From assembly GCA_949358305.1 (NCBI GenBank), contig OX442315.1, forward strand, positions 28,670,427-28,734,426: DNA of 64,000 nucleotides, read 5' to 3'. The DNA comes from Strigamia acuminata. Lineage: Eukaryota > Arthropoda > Chilopoda > Geophilomorpha > Linotaeniidae. The first letter of the stretch is position 1; each line of letters begins with the position of its first letter. Positions 28,401-43,394 of the stretch are shown here, in pieces. Below the pieces are notes generated by a model, which made no database searches, was not told where the DNA came from, and worked only from the letters and a program-made list of their open reading frames with translations. The position numbers and the translations under genes are program-made.

Positions 28401-31236
28401 TGCATGCCTGACGTTGCTCTCGATTTAAGCGCCATGTTGAAACAGGATTTGAAATATCACGTGCGCAAGAAAGACCAAATAAACATTGAGTCTAAAGTAA
28501 AGATAGTTCGATTTATAGGTATGGATTCGAAATTATTTTTATAAAATGTGTGATAATTTACGAGTTGTTTGCTTAGGTGAATTGGTCAAGTTCAATATGT
28601 TTTCGAAGTCTGAAGCACTTCATTGTTTAAAGGTTTGTTTTAAATATCCTAGTTTTAATGGAGTTTTTATTAATTTTTTTATTTTTGGTTTTTGTTTAGA
28701 TATTGTTATTTGATTTTACTCATCACCATATTGAAATGGCTTGCAATCTTTTGGAGACATGTGGTCGGTTTTTATTTCGCTCTCCCGATTCACATCATCG
28801 GACTAAAGTTTATTTGGTGCGTAGTAATGCATTCCGATTTTATTTTCTGTCGGTATTTAATCGGTGTTATTTTTAGGAACAAATGATGCGGAAGAAACAA
28901 GTTATGTCCGTCGACAGTCGCTATATTACCATGATTGAGAATGCGTATTATTACTGCAATCCACCTGAAGCAACTCAAGTATATATTTATCTCTGTTTAA
29001 AACAATTTTGATACTGAATTGACAATGTCTATTTATTTACAGTCAGTTCGAAAAGAGCGACCACCGATGAAAGAATACATCAGAAAACTTCTGTTCAAGG
29101 ATCTTTCTAAAAACAATACTGAAAAAATATTACGGCAAATGCGTAAATTGAATTGGGAAGATCCTGACATAGCGTTTTATTCAACAAAATGTCTTACTGC
29201 TATTTGGAATGTCAAGTATTATAACATCAGATGTGTGGCTAATCTGCTCGCTGGTTTAGTGGCTCATCAGGTATTAAAATTTTTCTTTTCTTTGCATTTT
29301 TTGAGCTTAATTATAATTGACAATGGTAATTTTTAAAGGAAAATGTTGGGCCTTACGTCGTGGATGGTGTTTTAGAAGACATTAGGCTTGGACTAGAAGT
29401 ATTTAAAGATATTTATTTGTTATTGCAGGTTTGAAATGATTTTTTTGTTTTCTATTTAGATAAATCATCCGAAATACAATCAAAGGCGTGTAAGCGCTGT
29501 GAGGTTTCTTGGTGAATTATACAATTACAGAATGGTGGAGTCGGCAGTAATATTTAAGACATTGTATTCTTTCACCACTTTCGGAGTCGCTAACGATGGT
29601 TTGTAATCTAAATTTTTATTGTTATTTTTAAATTTGTAATCTAATAATTTATTCAATTTTATTTTATTTTTTTTGAAGGAAATTATAGTGAATTGGATCC
29701 GCCTGACAACTTGTTTCGGCTTCGTTTGATTTGTATTTTACTCGACACTTGTGGCCAATACTTTAATAGTGGATCGAGCAAAAAGAAATTAGATTGTTTT
29801 CTGACTTACTTTCAGGTGAATTCGTTACTTCGTAACTCTAGTTTGGAATTTACAGTTTACACTTTATTTTTTTTTTCTACAAATAACAGCGATACTATTG
29901 GGTAAAAAAAAGTCACGAAGTGTGGACAGAGGAAAACACATTTCCAGTAACGGTTGATTACATGATAAAAGACACACTGGCGGTTATGCGACCTAAACTG
30001 AAGCTGGCGACCACTTTGGAGGAAGCTCAGAAGTCCGTGGAGGAATTGGAGAAAGAAATCGTGGCCAAACTTAGTAAGTTGTTCGACCCGTTGAGTTATC
30101 CGATGGGTTTTAACTTGACTGGAACATTTTGCAGTGGAAATTATGCCTTCATTAAAGTCGAAAGAGAACGAGTCTGATGCTGATGGCCTGGAAACCATCA
30201 AGGAAACCGAAGAAGGTAAACTAAATTGCGCTTATGAACTCGAGTTTCGTTATTTAATCGATTATATTGCTACAGATGATCGATTAGACGACGATGATCA
30301 TAGCGGAGACGACAGCAACACAGAAGCCGAAGGAGATGATGACGTTGAAATGACCGGGGACAGCCAAAGTCAACCTCTGGACGCTGAGGTGCGTAACGAG
30401 ATGGAAATGAATCGAGTTTGTTGAAACGATTGTTTTGAATTTTCAGTACCACGAAGGTGACGGCGAAGGTTATGACGGAAACGAATCCGTGGGCGAGAGG
30501 GAAAACGATGATGTTTGCGTGTTACCTGGACCCAAACCTGTTCACTGTCAAGAAGACGAGGATTTCATGACGGCGTTCGATAAAATGCTGGCGGAAAACA
30601 TACAGCACCGGAATCAAGAGACGGTTAAACCGCCACAGGTTGACATTTCCGTGCCGATGCATGTTAAGGGGACTGTGAAGAGAGTGACAGGTTAGAATGT
30701 AGAAAATTTTTTTATTTATTAATTTTCTTCAAATTATGATTTTTCTGATAGTTGATGGTCACACGCCGGAGGAAAACACTAGTAACACGATGAATTTTAT
30801 TTTGATGACGCGGAAAGGCAACAAACAGCAATATAAAAACCTGGAGGTGCCGATTACGTCAGAATTGGCGCAAAATTTGAAAGATAAAGAGGAAGCTGAG
30901 CGCGCAGAAAAGGAAAGGGTTAAGAAGCTCACTTTGGACATTAGTGAGAGACAAGAGGAGGAGGATTATCAAGGTTAGATGAAATATTCATATAAATTGT
31001 ATTGTTTATTAATTGTTTTTAATTTTATTTTTAATTTTAGAAATGTTAGCTGCCCAACAACGGCCTGTGGTGATGAATTTAAATAGGGAACGAAGGCAGA
31101 AGTATCAGCACCCAAAAGGAGCTCCTGATGCAGATTTGATATTTGGAAATAAGTAGGTCTAGTTAAGGGAATTACAGGAGTTATAATTTTTTTTATTGAT
31201 TTTTATTTTTTTTGGTTTTGTTTTAGGAAACGCTGA
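25492..31236 (+). CDS. UPF2: Regulator of nonsense transcripts 2
   Basis: Cytoplasmic NMD scaffold linking UPF1 to UPF3 and the exon junction complex. The start ATGAGCAACCTGGGCGAA at 25492 opens a charged leader. It is followed by the first MIF4G domain (PEEVFFSKLDSTLKKNTAFVK, LFHQRY equivalents), ERQNRRILQTKGELNSDRR, the second MIF4G (NCVNRELIDKAAVDFCMN, LLPFYARLVATLHPCMPDV, HVRKKDQINIESK) and the third (MRKLNWEDPDIAFY, VVDGVLEDIRLGLE, LDTCGQYFNSGSSKKKLD). An acidic segment and the UPF1-binding tail (FILMTRKGNKQQYKNL, MLAAQQRP, YQHPKGAPDADLIF) come last. A final intron (donor gtaggt) adds the last codons as KKR and TGA at 31234-31236, matching the basic C terminus of human UPF2. About 25 short introns. 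Confidence 0.96.
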
Positions 31237-31550
31237 AATCGCTGCTTACTAATGACGACCCGGTTCGCGCAAACTTGCCGCAAGAGGTGGGAAAAACGGC
31301 ACGACGTTGGTTGATGCGTTGACGTTGATAGATTATGCCGTTTGTGGCGTGCGGTCTTTTCTGGTCATCTATTTTTTTTCTTGTTTTTAAGTCGATATGT
31401 GGGGGAAAAGTATTTTTTAACTATTAAAACGTGTAGCAATGAGTTTTTACTTCGGAAAATTTAGTTTATGATTCACAATCAAGTGCAGGAGCCGACAATT
31501 GAATTTTTGTTTTCTTTTTTACAATGATTAATTCCATGTATCGATTCAAT

Positions 31551-31556
31551 AATAAA
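31551..31556 (+). terminator. Probable UPF2 polyadenylation signal
   Basis: An AATAAA about 315 bp after the UPF2 stop and only about 52 bp before the end of the convergent AP5M1 coding sequence, so the two 3' UTRs are very close or overlap. Confidence 0.5.
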
Positions 31557-31607
31557 CTAGGGAGTTTATTGAATTTACTTTAATTGTTTTCTTTTGTTTT
31601 TTTTACA

Positions 31608-33077
31608 TTATACAGGCGTTCGGGGTTCGCTTATTAATTTTTGATTGAAGTGTATCGGCGGAACAGCAGTTTTATTCCATATTTTATAGTCCATCGAAGA
31701 TAATTCTCGTTTTGAATTCATCTTTACCGACGATGGAATCGTTGTTTGAACCGATTTCACGTCGATAAAATGCCCGCTTAACGTAAACTCCGGTATTTTA
31801 AAGTGTATTTGCGCGTACGCTTCAGTCGAGTGTTTTTTCAACTCAAATTCGCTCATCTGCGTCGTGAAATACACCGATCCAGTCGCATACACTTGTAGAG
31901 ATGATGGAAATTGTTGGCCCAAAGTCCAAATGATAAATTTAGCATCCTTTGATGGCACCATTTCCCCCCACGATGGTTTCAGGTCATAACTGCCAATCGG
32001 TTTTTGGCATAACGGAATGTAAACCTCGCACAGCTCGAAACTATTTTTAACTTTTTCATTTAGACTTAATTGCAGCGACAATTCTACGCAGTTACTAAAA
32101 TACTGCATTTTGAAACTACCTGTAATAGGGAATTTTTTTTTTGCCTGCACCCCGTAGTAACACAACGGAAACGACGACAGTAGTGGCTTAAAACGGAATT
32201 TCCTCGACATGGTAGGAATATCTTGATCAATTTGAAAAACACACGGATGAAGAGTAACGAAATTTAGAGGTAGTAAATCGGAGCTTCCGTAAATGGACGA
32301 CAAACTCAAGGTGACTTCGGTTTGCTGTTTTTCCAAACACCCGGTCCACATTATGGACCCGTGAATCTCTACGACGTCTTTAATCTCGGGATTGTCGTAT
32401 TGAACTCCTCGAATAAATTCAGTCACTTTAATCGTGATGTTCTGGCCTTTCGACGGAAGTGGAATAATAGACTGTTTGGCGTCGCTGATATTTGGTTTAA
32501 TCGTGAGCGCTGACTGAATCAACGTCGGCTCCAGCTCGCCTGGCCTGCCAAATGGAAGAGCTATGGCTAAGTATTTGTCTAGTTGTTCGAGAATTGGGCT
32601 CGATTTCTGTAGAGGTATTGATAACTGTCCGAAAAATGTTTGGATTGCTAAAAGCACCGATAAAGCCGTTGACACGGGTTGGAGTTCAATTAACGATCCG
32701 ATAGAGTCGTTGATACAGTTTGCGTTATCTATTAATGGCAAGCAACATAAAAGATGGCTGCAATGTTCGACTACGACAATAGGCCACAATTTTGTGTTTT
32801 CGTTCAACTGTATTTCGATCACGGGCATTTGTGACATGATAGTGCACGAATCTCGTTTTTCCACGAAAATTTCGGCGCTTTTCTTTTCTAATCCGACTTG
32901 GCATAAAATTGAGTTCGTTATTGCTCGGTTATTTCGAGGGAGCGGCACGTATGATTCACGTAGAAATTGACGAGCGTGTTTTTCCATTAGTCGATAACGT
33001 CTAGTGTAGATTAGTTGCCATTCGTCACTTGTTCCTGACTTTTCGGGTGCTATTATCCATAACGCACGAAGTCCCAT
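31608..33077 (-). CDS. AP5M1: AP-5 complex subunit mu-1
   Basis: Medium subunit of the AP-5 adaptor, which works with SPG11/SPG15 on late endosomes and lysosomes. A single uninterrupted exon encodes 489 residues, close to the length of human AP5M1 (about 490). It starts MGLRALWII, and TRRYRLMEKHAR and FVEKRDSCTIM align with the human N-terminal part. The C-terminal mu-homology domain shows VTEFIRGVQYDNPEI, LHPCVFQID, NSFELCEVYIPL, FIIWTLGQQFPSSL, IPEFTLSGHF and the terminal MDYKIWN. Lack of introns is unusual among its intron-rich neighbours, although the divergence of the sequence is ordinary. It converges on UPF2 and diverges from the PRMT6-like gene. Confidence 0.93.
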   Translation of the reverse strand: MGLRALWIIAPEKSGTSDEWQLIYTRRYRLMEKHARQFLRESYVPLPRNNRAITNSILCQVGLEKKSAEIFVEKRDSCTIMSQMPVIEIQLNENTKLWPIVVVEHCSHLLCCLPLIDNANCINDSIGSLIELQPVSTALSVLLAIQTFFGQLSIPLQKSSPILEQLDKYLAIALPFGRPGELEPTLIQSALTIKPNISDAKQSIIPLPSKGQNITIKVTEFIRGVQYDNPEIKDVVEIHGSIMWTGCLEKQQTEVTLSLSSIYGSSDLLPLNFVTLHPCVFQIDQDIPTMSRKFRFKPLLSSFPLCYYGVQAKKKFPITGSFKMQYFSNCVELSLQLSLNEKVKNSFELCEVYIPLCQKPIGSYDLKPSWGEMVPSKDAKFIIWTLGQQFPSSLQVYATGSVYFTTQMSEFELKKHSTEAYAQIHFKIPEFTLSGHFIDVKSVQTTIPSSVKMNSKRELSSMDYKIWNKTAVPPIHFNQKLISEPRTPV

Positions 33078-34034
33078 GGTTGTCGAGTTCTAGTTAATGC
33101 AAAAATGAAAAGAGTTTATAAACTACCGTACCACGGCAACTTCCTAACCAAACCTGTTATTCATGCAGCAACGCAATCGCTAAAATCAATAAAATCTAAT
33201 CACATGGTTGACACATCAATATCGCAGATTAGTTTTCATTTTCCTCACCAGGTCTAAAGCTTGTGGACAGGTTAGCTCCGCCCATATTAGAGCAGAAAAC
33301 ATGAGTAAAATTAATAATGTAAGTAAAATCATTTTTTATCACCTTTATTTCTTTCTGAAAGAAAACAAAAACGAATTGAGGGATTTGGTTGCTGTAATCT
33401 TGGACTATTAGTCCAAGCTGTAATTAAACATGCAGAAAACCGGGTGGCATCACAACCCTAAATTTGATGTACAGTACAATTTAACGTGTTAAGTTGAAAA
33501 ATTTTCCCTCCCCACTTAATTGTCAAAATAAATTCTTCTTTTACAATATTTTTGTTGGATATTTAAAATTCCACTAGCATTTTCCTGTTTCGTTATTTGA
33601 GCCAATCAAGCCGCCGTTAAATATATATTGAACCAATCAACTTATAATTCCATCGACCAATGATATTATAATAATCGTGATTGTCGCTAGGTGGCGTGAA
33701 CGGGCTCACCATGGAGCATGCACAGTCTGTGAAGGGTTATTAATGCTGAGATGCCATCATAAGCAATACCGAATTAATTAGAAATGTTATAACTATGAAA
33801 TTTAAACGCTGCTCCAAGAAAAACACATTGGTATCTTTTTAGTTTTGTACAAGCAGGTAATTGCACTCAAAATGTTAAATGTAAAATGTAAAATTCTGGG
33901 TCATAGATGGTCACCTGTAATTGTTTACTGCAGTTAAGCCTAACTAATATAATGCTAGGCAACGTGTTGTCGAATTATTTTTGTTAAGACTAAACAATAG
34001 GAATTTATTTTATTGATTTCAGGTTGCTTTCATC
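33078..34034. promoter_or_regulatory. Head-to-head intergenic region, AP5M1 / PRMT6-like
   Basis: A 957-bp gap between divergent start codons. It contains CCAAT-like motifs (for example ttgagccaatcaa around 33597-33610 and ttgaaccaatcaac around 33628-33642) and a likely non-coding first exon of the methyltransferase gene. That exon has a donor gtaattg just after 33855 and an acceptor tttcag ending at 34022, 12 bp before the ATG. No other gene seen. Confidence 0.5.
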
Positions 34035-36083
<2,049 letters not shown>

Positions 36084-36306
36084 GGTACATTGTTAACGTT
36101 CAATACGTTCCTTTTGTTGTAAGCCTCACCTTTCATTTAATTACAGCAATATTGTGTGCTTTTCAAACTTTTATACTACACGCTAATCTTTGTTGAATTT
36201 GTAATTGCATAAATTAAACGTTCAATTAATTTGGATTTTAAATTTCATTTATTCTTTCTTCTACTTTATATATTTATATAATTTCATTAGGATAATATTT
36301 ATTGTT

Positions 36307-37573
36307 TCATCCCCCACCAAATGCTTTAAAAATGATGGGAACAGTCAAGGCTAAAATTGCATAAATTGTAATTACAGTACCTAAAGCGTTTAATTTAATT
36401 TTATATTCTATATTTTGCTCCGCTTCTTTCATTAGTTGCTCCACGTCTCTACCTATGTAAATTGCCGTTCCCAGTGGCGCATCTTTAGCGACGTCCTTCG
36501 CGAGAATCAGAGATTTAATTTCCTTCATCTCGTTCGATATAGTCGATTCTTGTCGTTTCACTACATCTAAAACTTCGTTAGTTCGGACTTCGAGTTGCTC
36601 ATTTGGCGAATTGTAGAGCAAATTTCGCTTGAGATTTTCCGAGTTTTCGTTACTCAGCAACGACTTCAAGTCGGCGAGAAAGAGCGTGATCAAATTATGC
36701 TGATTTTTCGTTGCATCGGACAACTCGCTTAAAAGCTCGTTCACAGAACCGTTTCCGGACGAGTCGCTGACAATTCCTCGCAATTCCCTCATCCTCAACC
36801 AATTATTCAACGTGGTTCCTACTATTCCTATGATTGCCCCACAAACTGACCCGATTATCGACCAATATTTCGTCTTTTCCGCTTGGGCACGTTCTTTTTC
36901 GTGACTCGACCGAACAGAGTTCGACAAGAGAGTGAAATATTCTCGTTCTGCCTTTTCGAAAGTTTGAAATTCCTCCATGAATTGTTTTTCCTGCTTGATT
37001 ATGGCGTGTTCTTGAGTGATCAAATGTAAATATCTGTCTTCGCCTCTCGACGTTTTGTCCAATTCGACGTGAATGGTTTTCAACTGTTGTTGCACCTCCT
37101 GTATTTGTCTCTGGCGCTCACGTCTGGCTTCTTGCGTATCCATGAACTTTTTTTGTGCCTAAAATAAATATGAGTTGGGTGTTAATAAATATAAATAGAG
37201 GTTAACCTTGGGTTTAATATGCTCCAGCGCTTCCGCCCCATTAAAACCCACGCTTTAAAGCTGGCTAGTGAATAAAAGGTTTGTTTATCGGTTTGGATTA
37301 AATTATACTGTGTTTACTCACCGTTATCACTCGGTTTTGAGCGTCTCGCACTTCGCTTAAGCCGACGAAATCCTCGTACTGGCGCAACCAATTGAGAAAT
37401 TGTTTGGTTATGGCACTTTTTTCAGGTATGACAATGGGTTTTGCTACTGTTATAGTCTTCGAATTGTTGCTTAGCAAGAGGGTTCGGCGGTGAATACACG
37501 AAATATTCTCCACATTTGGCAACCGCACCCTAAACATTGCTCTCCAAGCCGCCATCATTACTGTAGAGCACAT
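36307..37573 (-). CDS. CCDC51: Mitochondrial potassium channel, CCDC51/MITOK-like
   Basis: Inner-membrane pore subunit of the mitochondrial ATP-sensitive potassium channel. Two exons: 37573-37322 encodes an Arg-rich, acid-poor leader consistent with mitochondrial import (AAWRAMFRVRLPN), then YEDFVGLSEVRDAQNRV. Exon 37158-36307 continues in phase as AQKKFMDTQEARRERQ. A coiled coil follows (EARRERQRQIQEVQQQLK), then RSSHEKERAQAEKTKYWS. Next come a first membrane segment (IIGSVCGAIIGIVGTTL), a helical loop of about 110 residues and a second membrane segment near the C terminus (TVITIYAILALTVPIIF). The order and spacing match human CCDC51. It is divergently paired with ALG12. Confidence 0.9.
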
Positions 37574-38046
37574 GAACTTGTGGCCAGACAAAAGAAATCG
37601 CAGTTCTTTAATCTGTTTTGTGTCTGGTAGCTATTAGCTACTTCCGGTAGAGTGAATAATAACACTCGCTTCACACTGGACCATCAGTAAACAAATCTCT
37701 TCAATTTTATTCGTTTTTTATTTTTATTTTATTTATTTTTTATTCTAGCCGTCATAGTTGGAAATGATGTAGTGTAAATAACAACAGTAGGATATAGGAT
37801 AAAATTGCGAGGATTAATTTTGAATATTTAATAAAGATTTGTTAAGTAAGTAAAACGTGTTGTATGGTACGGAAGTATAAAAGTTATTTAAAGTAACAAA
37901 TAAAGTTTCCCATGCCTTACGTACGGCGGATCGGTCGCTATAAATTAATTTAATCATAAAGCGCTATAAATAAACGGTGTATTATTAATTTCTACATTGC
38001 GTCGGGTTTATTTTTACAGTAAATTTCGTATTTTGCTTTAGAAAAG
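37574..38046. promoter_or_regulatory. Head-to-head intergenic region, CCDC51 / ALG12
   Basis: A 473-bp AT-rich gap between divergent start codons, presumably a shared promoter. An imperfect inverted pair of tagctattagctac-type bases lies near 37627-37640. Nothing else recognised. Confidence 0.4.
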
Positions 38047-40057
38047 ATGGAGACTTCCCTACTAATCATGGCAGCAATTCATCTACTGGTTTGTCCTTTT
38101 ACCAAAGTCGAAGAAAGCTTTAGTTTACAAGCAACTCATGACTTAATTTTTCATAAATACAATTTGACACAGGTAAGTTTTGTATGATTTAGATGCGAGA
38201 ATGCTTCATGAATTGATGAATTTTGTTTTGTTTTTTTAGTACGATCACTTTCAATTTCCTGGAGTCGTTCCAAGGACATTTATGGGACCTTTTTTGCTTT
38301 CCATTTTCACGGCACCATTTGCTTCATTTGTTAGTTTTTTTAAGATCAACAAGTTTTATATGCAGTATATTGGTAAATTAAATTTTAATATACAATATTT
38401 TTTATTATTTATTTATTTTTTTTATTTTTTTTTTACAGTTCGAGCAGCTCTGGGTTTTCTAGTCATTTGGAGTTTTCAAAAATTCCGTCAATCTATTAGG
38501 AAAGAGTTTGGTCCGCCAATTGCTGCTTGGTTGGTTTTGCTGACCCTTACACAATTTCATTTTGTTTATTATTTATCTCGGACATTGCCAAATACATTTG
38601 CATTGGTTTTTGGTATGATAATAAATTGAATTACCATATACATATTTTCGACTGTTAAATTGTCTAATTTTCTTTTTCTTTTTCTTTTAGTTTTACTTTC
38701 CTATCATTATTGGTTTGAAGAAAATCATGCGATGCTAATTCGAACGTCGGGAATAGCAGTTCTCGTATTCCGATTTGAGGTTTCGATATTACTAGGAGTT
38801 ATTCTTCTTGTAGAACTTTTTTCCGGACGTTTAAAATTTATCGAATTTTTAAAACAGTGTGTTCCAGCTGGATTGCTAACATTAAGTAAAAAATAATTTA
38901 CTTTTATTTTCTTTAAATTAATTTTTTTTTCTCATCTTTTTTCTTCAGCTTTAACAGTTTTAATTGATTCATTTTATTGGAAAAGAATTTTGTGGCCGGA
39001 AGGCGAAGTTATGTATTTTAATATTTATCTAAATAAGAGCTCCGAATGGGGTGTATCCTTACTTATTTTAGTAACCTATCGAACAAATATAAATTGTTTT
39101 TCTTTAACGTTAACCTTAAGACTTCGCCTTTACTGTGGTACTTCTATTCAGCCATTCCTCGCGCTATGTGGACTAGCGTGCTTTTTGTACCAGTCGGTGT
39201 TTTCCTAGATAAGCGTATTCGTACCGTAGTCTTCCCAGCAATATTCTTCGTTTGTTGCTATTCGTTGCTTCCACATAAAGAACTTCGTTTTATAGTGTAT
39301 ATTTTTCCGCTTTTGAATGTCGCTGCTGCTAAGGGATGTCATTTCTTGTGAGATTAACAAAATTAATATTAGATTTTGTGCATTATCAATATATTATCGT
39401 ATTTTTAAATTCTAGGTTCGAAAATCGAGCCAAGTCTCGCATGTGTCAGTTACTAGCGGCTGGTACTAGTGGACATATTTTTATGAATTTATGTATGACA
39501 TCACTTTTATTGTACGTGTCTAAGATAAATTACCCGGGCGGTATTGCCTTGCAAAGGCTGCACGAATTGGAACCATCAAATTCATGTACAAAAGGCGTAT
39601 TTATCGATTATATATTGATTATTGATGAACATTTCTCTTTCCAGACGTTAATGTACATATTGATGTTTATTCAGCCCAAACTGGCATTTCCAAATTCCTA
39701 GAGCTTAATCCACATTGGAGGTATTTAAACGATTAAATTATTGTGATAGAAATTTCACTCTTGTTCTTATTTTTTAGATATAACAAGACGGAAAAACTAG
39801 CTGTGGGAAGTGCAGATATGCTGTCTTTCACCCATTTGTTAATAGAAGGAAGCAGTCGGCACAGTTCTTCAATACGTGTATACCAACCCACCCACGATAT
39901 CCAAGACGTTATCAATTGCTTTAGTCATGTGAAATTCGATTATCTGAGTTTCCCACCAGTGCGCGTTTACCTCAAAACATGTCTGTTTATATTAAAACGT
40001 AAACCTGGGGTTCAAGCGAATATCTATCGAAGGCGAATGGAAACGAAATCTGAATAA
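38047..40057 (+). CDS. ALG12: Dol-P-Man:Man(7)GlcNAc(2)-PP-Dol alpha-1,6-mannosyltransferase
   Basis: ER multi-pass GT22 enzyme that adds the eighth mannose to the lipid-linked N-glycan precursor. It starts [28 protein letters not shown] in segments. The first luminal loop [17 protein letters not shown] is the family hallmark. Then come [21 protein letters not shown], a further set of hydrophobic segments, [55 protein letters not shown] and the C-terminal luminal part [20 protein letters not shown]. Around eight exons with 45-75 bp introns. Stop at 40055-40057, only 124 bp from the end of the convergent EFCAB10-like gene. Confidence 0.93.
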
Positions 40058-40180
40058 TTATGCTAAGTTTTAGTCGATAAAAAATTTAAAAATGTTTAGT
40101 TTTGTATTTCTGTTAAAAAAAAAGAACAAATGTGTAAATGAAACATAAATTTATTAACAAAATGGTCAATTCTCTTTTAT

Positions 40181-40942
40181 TTACTCTTCGTCGAACTCTC
40201 TACCGTCTTCGATTTCACTTTCACCGTCATATTCATCAATTTCTTGACACTCCGTCTCCAATCTAAGCAATTTATCAGTTAACACCGAAATGAGTGATTC
40301 GGGTTTCGGAGTTTGATATGCAGCGTATAAGTTATTAAGTGCATAGTCGCTATATAATTTACAATTATTTCAATTACTGTATACAAACACAAAAGTTATG
40401 GTAATTAATTAATTATAACAGTTTCTCACGCTTCGGTGGTAAAAGTATCGAGAGTAATCTCATTGGTTTCTGAACCCTCAGGAGAAATATTGAAATCCTT
40501 AGCTCCTAGTGAAATCATTCCTGCGTGAAAGAAATTCATTTTCAATGCAAATTCCACGTATTTTTTCTTTATCTTGTACCATGCCTATATTTCTCGAAAT
40601 TGATAAATCCACAATGTTGACTGTCCAACATTTCAAACATCCCAACTATATTTTCACACGTGAACAAGCCGATATTAGGTAATTTTAAATCCTCTTCGAT
40701 TTCCTCACTCAGACATTTATCACGAGCAGCGATTAAACTTTTCAAACGATTTATCAGATATTCTTTTGGATTATCTGGAATGTATGGAAATATTTAGTAC
40801 AAGTTTAAATTGTATTTAGATAGATAGATAGATAGATACCCGGTTTGTCATAAAACAAGCAACTCGTTAAATTCTCAAATAGCTGCATTATTTTATGGCA
40901 TTCTAAATAGCGCAAAATTTCGTCGTCAGATTTGGCGGCCAT
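40181..40942 (-). CDS. EF-hand domain protein, EFCAB10-like
   Basis: Four exons join in phase: 40942-40840, 40774-40581, 40520-40430 and 40349-40181. The start MAAKSDDEILRYLECHKI and the helix LFENLTSCLFYDKPDNPKEY form an RIIa/Dpy-30-like docking motif, as in EFCAB10 and other axonemal proteins. GLFTCENIVGMFEMLDSQHC and GFINFEKYRH make an EF-hand-like pair lacking most calcium ligands. The C terminus is acidic and Glu-rich (EIDEYDGESEIEDG). Identification as EFCAB10 is from memory of the family pattern; another small cilia-associated RIIa protein is possible. The ATG sits inside aaaatggcggcc, a YY1-like start context. Confidence 0.7.
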
Positions 40943-41116
40943 TTTATTCCAACCAAAACAGAAAACCAACAATGTAAGAAGTGTAACAAAATTTATTTGA
41001 AACAAAACGTTTTGTGCTTTTATAATACAGAGAATTCTTATCTTATAAATAATTGTAGTTTAGTCAACAATTACGGGATTAATAAGAGTTAATTTTTAAG
41101 TGAATGAAATTGCCAA

Positions 41117-42893
<1,777 letters not shown>

Positions 42894-42992
42894 CTACGGT
42901 ACGCAACAAACGGACGGTGCGACGCTTCCTAACCTGTTTAGTTTTACTTCTGGCCACCAGATGACACAGTTTTCGTTTCTATACTTTGGCAG

Positions 42993-43077
42993 AAGCGCCT
43001 GGCGACAGTAAGCTCCAGACCAATGAAATTACAGAAGCGCCTGGCGACAGGAGGCTCCAGACCAATGAAATTACATA
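42993..43077. repeat. Tandem duplication of a MITE end
   Basis: Two direct copies of about 42 bp, each starting agcgcctggcgacag and containing ctccagaccaatgaaattac. The second is the left end of the element at 43036-43288. Confidence 0.85.
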
Positions 43078-43288
43078 CACAAACCAGGAATGACCAATGC
43101 ATACTAATAACCATATTGCGATTACATAAGTGCCCATCACATTAAAAAAACCAGTTGAGGCAAGTGAGGTTCACAGGGGGAGGGGAACGCTGGCCCCTCC
43201 CTTGTTAAGAAAAAACCCAAGAACACGCAAAAAATCAAGAAACAGCATTAGTCACTCCTGGCTGAGGAGCCCCCTGTCGCCAGGCGCT
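43036..43288. mobile_element. 253-bp TIR element in the RUVBL1-MCM10 promoter
   Basis: Terminal inverted repeats agcgcctggcgacaggaggc and its complement span 43036-43058 and 43266-43288. The interior contains aaccagttgaggcaagtgag and a GC-rich hairpin-like stretch. A related interior (complement of the same aaccagtt...gaggttc block) occurs in the element at 48930-49137, although the TIRs differ. Confidence 0.75.
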
Positions 43289-43394
43289 ACTTATTTTGGC
43301 GGGATTCGCAAAATAAGACACCGTCCGTTGTGTGTCGCATAGTTCAGAGCTTTATTTTTTACCTGAGTATTTTTTGGTTTTATTGACGTTTAAA

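Noticed and set aside
32563-32970. 135-codon plus-strand ORF
   Set aside because: Antisense to the AP5M1 coding exon.
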